DNA of 64,000 bases. It comes from Geodermatophilus obscurus DSM 43160 (GTDB lineage Bacteria; Actinomycetota; Actinomycetes; Mycobacteriales; Geodermatophilaceae). Positions 61,158 to 64,000 of the stretch are shown here, piece after piece. How positions within the stretch are numbered: position 1 is the first letter of the stretch; each line of letters begins with the position of its first letter. The translations under genes and the position numbers were made by a program. The stretch spans positions 4,650,001 to 4,714,000 of the forward strand of contig NC_013757.1 of NCBI RefSeq assembly GCF_000025345.1. The letters run 5' to 3'. Under the pieces are notes generated by a model that made no database searches, was not told where the DNA came from, and saw nothing but the letters and a program-made list of their open reading frames with translations.

Positions 61158-61565
61158 TCAGACCCGGCGGCGCTTCTTGGGGCGGCAGCCGTTGTGCGGC
61201 TGCGGGGTCACGTCCTGGATCTGGCCGACCTCAAGGCCGGTGGCCTGGAGGGACCGGATGGCGGTCTCACGGCCGGAGCCGGGGCCCTTGACGAAGACGT
61301 CGACCTTGCGCATGCCGTGCTCCTGCGCCTTGCGCGCGGCGTTCTCGGCAGCCATCTGCGCGGCGAACGGCGTGGACTTGCGCGAGCCCTTGAAGCCGAC
61401 GTGGCCGGCGGAGGCCCAGCTGATCACGTTCCCGGTGGGGTCGGTGATCGACACGATCGTGTTGTTGAAGGTGCTCTTGATGTGCGCGGCGCCGTGGGCG
61501 ACGTTCTTCTTCTCCTTGCGGCGGACCTTCTTGGCACCAGCCGCGGCGCGAGCCCTGGGAGGCAT
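61158..61565 (-). CDS. rpsK: 30S ribosomal protein S11
   Basis: A 135-residue S11: a basic N-terminal tail ([20 protein letters not shown]), THIQHENT-equivalent [40 protein letters not shown] and the terminal [18 protein letters not shown]. Part of the 30S platform. ATG 61565. Confidence 0.98.
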   Translation of the reverse strand: MPPRARAAAGAKKVRRKEKKNVAHGAAHIKSTFNNTIVSITDPTGNVISWASAGHVGFKGSRKSTPFAAQMAAENAARKAQEHGMRKVDVFVKGPGSGRETAIRSLQATGLEVGQIQDVTPQPHNGCRPKKRRRV

Positions 61566-61658
61566 GTCTCTCCGGTTTCCTGATCAGTGGCCAGATGAGC
61601 ACGAGGGGCGCGTCGTCGCTCCCGCCCTCACGGGTCGTGCGACGACGCGCCTCACGGC

Positions 61659-62039
61659 TTACTTCTTGCCGGCCTTCTTCTTGCCGGCGATGGTCTTGCG
61701 CGGGCCCTTGCTCGAGCGCGCGTTCGTGCGGGTGCGCTGCCCGTGCACGGGCAGACCGCGGCGGTGACGCAGGCCCTGGTAGCAGCCGATCTCCACCTTG
61801 CGGCGGATGTCAGCGGCCACCTCACGGCGGAGGTCACCCTCGACGCGGAAGTGCTCGTCGATGTAGTCGCGGAGCCTCAGCAGGTCCTCGTCACCGAGGT
61901 CCCGGACGCGCAGGTCGGGGCTGACGCCCGTCGCGGCCAGGGTCTCCTTGGCGTGGGTCTTGCCGATGCCGTAGATGTAGGTGAGCGCGATCTCCATCCG
62001 CTTGTCGCGGGGGAGGTCGACGCCGGCCAGTCGTGCCAT
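61659..62039 (-). CDS. rpsM: 30S ribosomal protein S13
   Basis: A 126-residue S13: [60 protein letters not shown] and a lysine-rich tail KKKAGKK. Head protein contacting tRNA and the intersubunit bridge. ATG 62039; 14 bases after rpmJ. Confidence 0.98.
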   Translation of the reverse strand: MARLAGVDLPRDKRMEIALTYIYGIGKTHAKETLAATGVSPDLRVRDLGDEDLLRLRDYIDEHFRVEGDLRREVAADIRRKVEIGCYQGLRHRRGLPVHGQRTRTNARSSKGPRKTIAGKKKAGKK

Positions 62040-62053
62040 GTCCAGGTACTCCC

Positions 62054-62167
62054 TCAGCCCTGCCGCTGCTTGTGGCGGGCGTTGTCGCAGATGACCATGA
62101 CCCGGCCGTGCCGGCGGATCACCTTGCACTTGTCGCAGATCTTCTTCACCGACGGCTGGACCTTCAC
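62054..62167 (-). CDS. rpmJ: 50S ribosomal protein L36, zinc-ribbon form
   Basis: A 37-residue protein starting GTG at 62167: [20 protein letters not shown], then [17 protein letters not shown]. The CxxC and C-x4-H zinc ligands are present (C+ form). It sits between infA and rpsM, as usual, and is too short for many gene finders. Confidence 0.97.
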   Translation of the reverse strand: MKVQPSVKKICDKCKVIRRHGRVMVICDNARHKQRQG

Positions 62168-62238
62168 CGGTGCCGCCCCTCATTCCTGTCGATCGTGCGC
62201 CGAGCGCGCCCGCCCTCGGGGGCTGCGCGCAGCGGCGG

Positions 62239-62460
62239 TTACTTGTACCGGTAGACGATGCGACCGCGGGTCAGGTCGTAGGGCGAGAGCTCCACGACCA
62301 CGCGATCCTCGGGCAGGATGCGGATGTAGTGCTGGCGCATCTTGCCGCTGATGTGGGCGAGCACCCGGTGCCCGTTCTGCAGCTCGACCCGGAACATCGC
62401 GTTGGGCAGCGGCTCGACGACGCGACCCTCGACCTCGATGGCCCCGTCCTTCTTCGCCAT
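62239..62460 (-). CDS. infA: Translation initiation factor IF-1
   Basis: A 73-residue OB-fold protein: [76 protein letters not shown] 62460. First gene of the infA-rpmJ-rpsM-rpsK-rpsD-rpoA-rplQ unit; its promoter should lie in the 280-bp spacer upstream, where no convincing hexamers were found. Confidence 0.98.
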   Translation of the reverse strand: MAKKDGAIEVEGRVVEPLPNAMFRVELQNGHRVLAHISGKMRQHYIRILPEDRVVVELSPYDLTRGRIVYRYK

Positions 62461-62682
62461 GCCCGACACGGCCTCCCTGACTCGATGGTGCTGGTGTCCT
62501 CGCGCGCCCATGCCGCAACCCGGCGGACGCGCTCGGTGGTGTACAGAACGGGTGGTGCAGACGCTCCCGCGAGGGCGCCCCGGGTCGTACGGCCACAGCA
62601 CGACAGCAGGGCGACGCGAGCGCCAGCGGCCACTGTACCCCGCCCCGGCGCGCCTCTCCAACCCGGCCGGGGTGACCGCGAC

Positions 62683-62745
62683 CATGGCCCCGTCCCGGGT
62701 CCCGCACTGAGCGTGCGAAGGGTGGGGAGGACGGGTCCTCCCTCA
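62683..62745. repeat. Dispersed palindromic repeat, copy 10
   Basis: GGCCCCGTCCCGGGTCCCGC, centre ACTGAGCGTGCGAAGG, GGGGAGGACGGGTCC and CTCCCTCA, containing the map stop codon. It separates adk-map from the infA operon. Confidence 0.75.
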
Positions 62746-63546
62746 GGTGCGGGGGGTGATCCCGAAGGGGGCCAGCCCCGCGACGCCGCCGTCCTCGGCC
62801 GTGAGGACCCACGGGCCCTCGGGTGTGATCGCGACGGAGTGCTCGAAGTGGGCCGCACGCGAGCCGTCCTTGGTGACCACGGTCCAGCCGTCCTCGAGCT
62901 CGACGGTGGCCGGGTCGCCCACGGTGACCATCGGCTCGATGGCCAGCGCGAGCCCCGGCACCAGTCGCGGCCCGCGTCCGGGCCGGCCGTAGTTCAGGAC
63001 GTGCGGGTCCTGGTGCATCTCGGTGCCGATGCCGTGCCCGCCGTAGTGGTCGACGATGCCGTACGGGTGCTGCTCCGCGGTGATCGCCTGCTCGACGGCG
63101 TGGCTGATGTCGGTCAGCCGCCCACCGGCCAGCGCCCGGGCGAGCCCGGCCCACATCGACCGCTCGGTGACCTCGATCAGCGCGGCGTCCTCCGCCGACG
63201 GCGGGCCGACGGTGACGGTGACCGCCGAGTCGCCGTGCCACCCCTGCAGGATCGCCCCGCAGTCGATGGAGATGTTGTCGCCGGCGGCGAGGACCCGGCC
63301 CCGGTTCGGGATGCCGTGCACGATCTCGTCGTTGATCGAGGCGCAGATGCTGCCGGTGAAGCCGTGGTAGCCCAGGAACGACGGCACGGCCCCGGCGGTG
63401 CGGATGTGGTCCTCGGCGATGGCGTCCAGCTCACCGGTGGTGACCCCGGGCCGGACGGCAGCGCGGACGGCCGCGATGGCCCCGGCCACGACGAGCCCCG
63501 CAGCGCGCATGAGCTCCAGCTCGTGCGGCGTCTTGATCTGGATCAT
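62743..63546 (-). CDS. map: Methionine aminopeptidase, type I
   Basis: Removes initiator Met. The 267-residue protein has the five metal ligands visible: Asp in SIDCGAILQGWHGDSAVTV, His in GGHGIGTEMHQDPHVLNYG, Glu in ALAIEPMVTVG and Glu/Asp in the last strand ending HFEHSVAIT. ATG 63546 is preferred (GTGGAG upstream); a start at 63603 would add 19 residues. Follows adk. Confidence 0.97.
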   Translation of the reverse strand: MIQIKTPHELELMRAAGLVVAGAIAAVRAAVRPGVTTGELDAIAEDHIRTAGAVPSFLGYHGFTGSICASINDEIVHGIPNRGRVLAAGDNISIDCGAILQGWHGDSAVTVTVGPPSAEDAALIEVTERSMWAGLARALAGGRLTDISHAVEQAITAEQHPYGIVDHYGGHGIGTEMHQDPHVLNYGRPGRGPRLVPGLALAIEPMVTVGDPATVELEDGWTVVTKDGSRAAHFEHSVAITPEGPWVLTAEDGGVAGLAPFGITPRT

Positions 63547-63618
63547 CCGTCCACTCCACTTCGCCAGCAGCGGGATCCGGCCGAGGATGCCACCGGCCGT
63601 CATCTGCGCCGCCCGTCC

Positions 63619-64000
63619 TCAGCCCGCGCTCGGCCCGTCGGACCGCGCGCCTCCGCAGGCCTCCAGCGCGCTCATCGCCCGCTGGGTGACCTCCTCGACC
63701 GCGCCGATGGCGTCGATCTGCGTCAGCAGTCCCTCGGAGTCGTACCAACCCGACAGCGGGGCGGTCTGTTCCCGGTAGACCTGCAACCGGTGCCGCACGG
63801 TCTCGGGCTTGTCGTCGTCCCGCTGCACCCACTGGCCGTCGACGAGCACGCGGCGCCCGGAGAGCCGGCGCACCAGCTCGTCCTCGTCGACGACGAGCTC
63901 GAGCACGCAGTCCAGCGCCTGGCCGAGCTCGTGCAACGAGTCCCGCAGCTGCTCGGCCTGGGCGGTGGTGCGCGGGAAGCCGTCGAGCAGGAAGCCGCCC
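63619..64000 (-). CDS. adk: Adenylate kinase, 5' part outside the window
   Basis: The C-terminal about 127 residues of adenylate kinase: GGFLLDGFPRTTAQAEQLRD, VDEDELVRRLSGRRVLVDGQ, QRDDDKPETVRHRLQVYREQ and APLSGWYDSEGLLTQIDAIG. The P-loop and NMP domain lie beyond base 64000. The LID (GRRVLVDGQWVQRDDDKPE) lacks the four-Cys zinc site and is of intermediate length. secY-adk-map-infA is the usual order, so secY is expected next. Confidence 0.95.
   Translation of the reverse strand, partial: GGFLLDGFPRTTAQAEQLRDSLHELGQALDCVLELVVDEDELVRRLSGRRVLVDGQWVQRDDDKPETVRHRLQVYREQTAPLSGWYDSEGLLTQIDAIGAVEEVTQRAMSALEACGGARSDGPSAG

Overview
The window is very GC-rich, with GTG starts nearly as common as ATG and frequent 4-base GTGA/ATGA gene overlaps. 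Gene content (WhiB/BldM pair, GroEL1 with a His-rich tail, DUF5319, DUF5336, a PerM-like protein, ECF41 sigma factor, GuaB3) points to a chromosome of a free-living actinobacterium. Geodermatophilaceae or a close relative is my guess from overall feel, not proven. It is a core chromosomal region with a few accessory patches. No phage, plasmid, CRISPR or tRNA gene was seen.

Layout. 1-17 kb: DUF3017 protein, folD, a membrane protein, a pentapeptide-repeat protein, purH-purN, a PerM-like protein, a DUF5336 protein, sucCD, a cobalamin-domain-like protein with a membrane partner, a lipase, an M23 peptidase, pcrA and chorismate mutase. Much of this keeps the Mycobacterium tuberculosis Rv0948c-Rv0957 order. 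17-21.4 kb: an accessory patch with a SnoaL-like protein, an ECF41 sigma factor and its carboxymuconolactone decarboxylase partner (both with an in-frame stop at a Trp position), an intact PIG-L deacetylase and a frameshifted acetamidase. 21.4-28.8 kb: a LuxR-type two-component system with PspC-domain neighbours, gdhA, an acetyltransferase, and a two-gene insert next to guaA bounded by copies of the guaA 3' end. 28.8-50.9 kb: guaA-guaB3-guaB, DUF5319, bldM-like and whiD-like regulators, groES-groEL with CIRCE, a methyltransferase, tsaD-rimI-tsaB, a NUDIX protein, tsaE, UDG, alr, nnr, acpS, glmS and glmM. 50.9-57.9 kb: rpsI-rplM, carbonic anhydrase, molybdenum-cofactor genes (moeA-moaC-moaB, fdhD, mobA), a Rossmann protein and truA. 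57.9-64 kb: adk-map-infA-rpmJ-rpsM-rpsK-rpsD-rpoA-rplQ, read on the minus strand, with adk cut by the window edge.

Most notable observations: (1) a 21-codon reading frame containing Phe-Tyr-Tyr, followed by an intrinsic terminator, directly ahead of chorismate mutase, which looks like a transcription attenuator; (2) nonsense codons at Trp positions in the ECF41 module and in a third gene, plus a frameshift nearby; (3) a 45-bp degenerate direct repeat of the guaA 3' end, suggesting an old integration; (4) a dispersed palindromic intergenic repeat whose edge supplies the TGA stop codon of about ten genes; (5) an L17 protein with a tandem-repeat acidic tail, translationally coupled to an unrecognised acidic protein.
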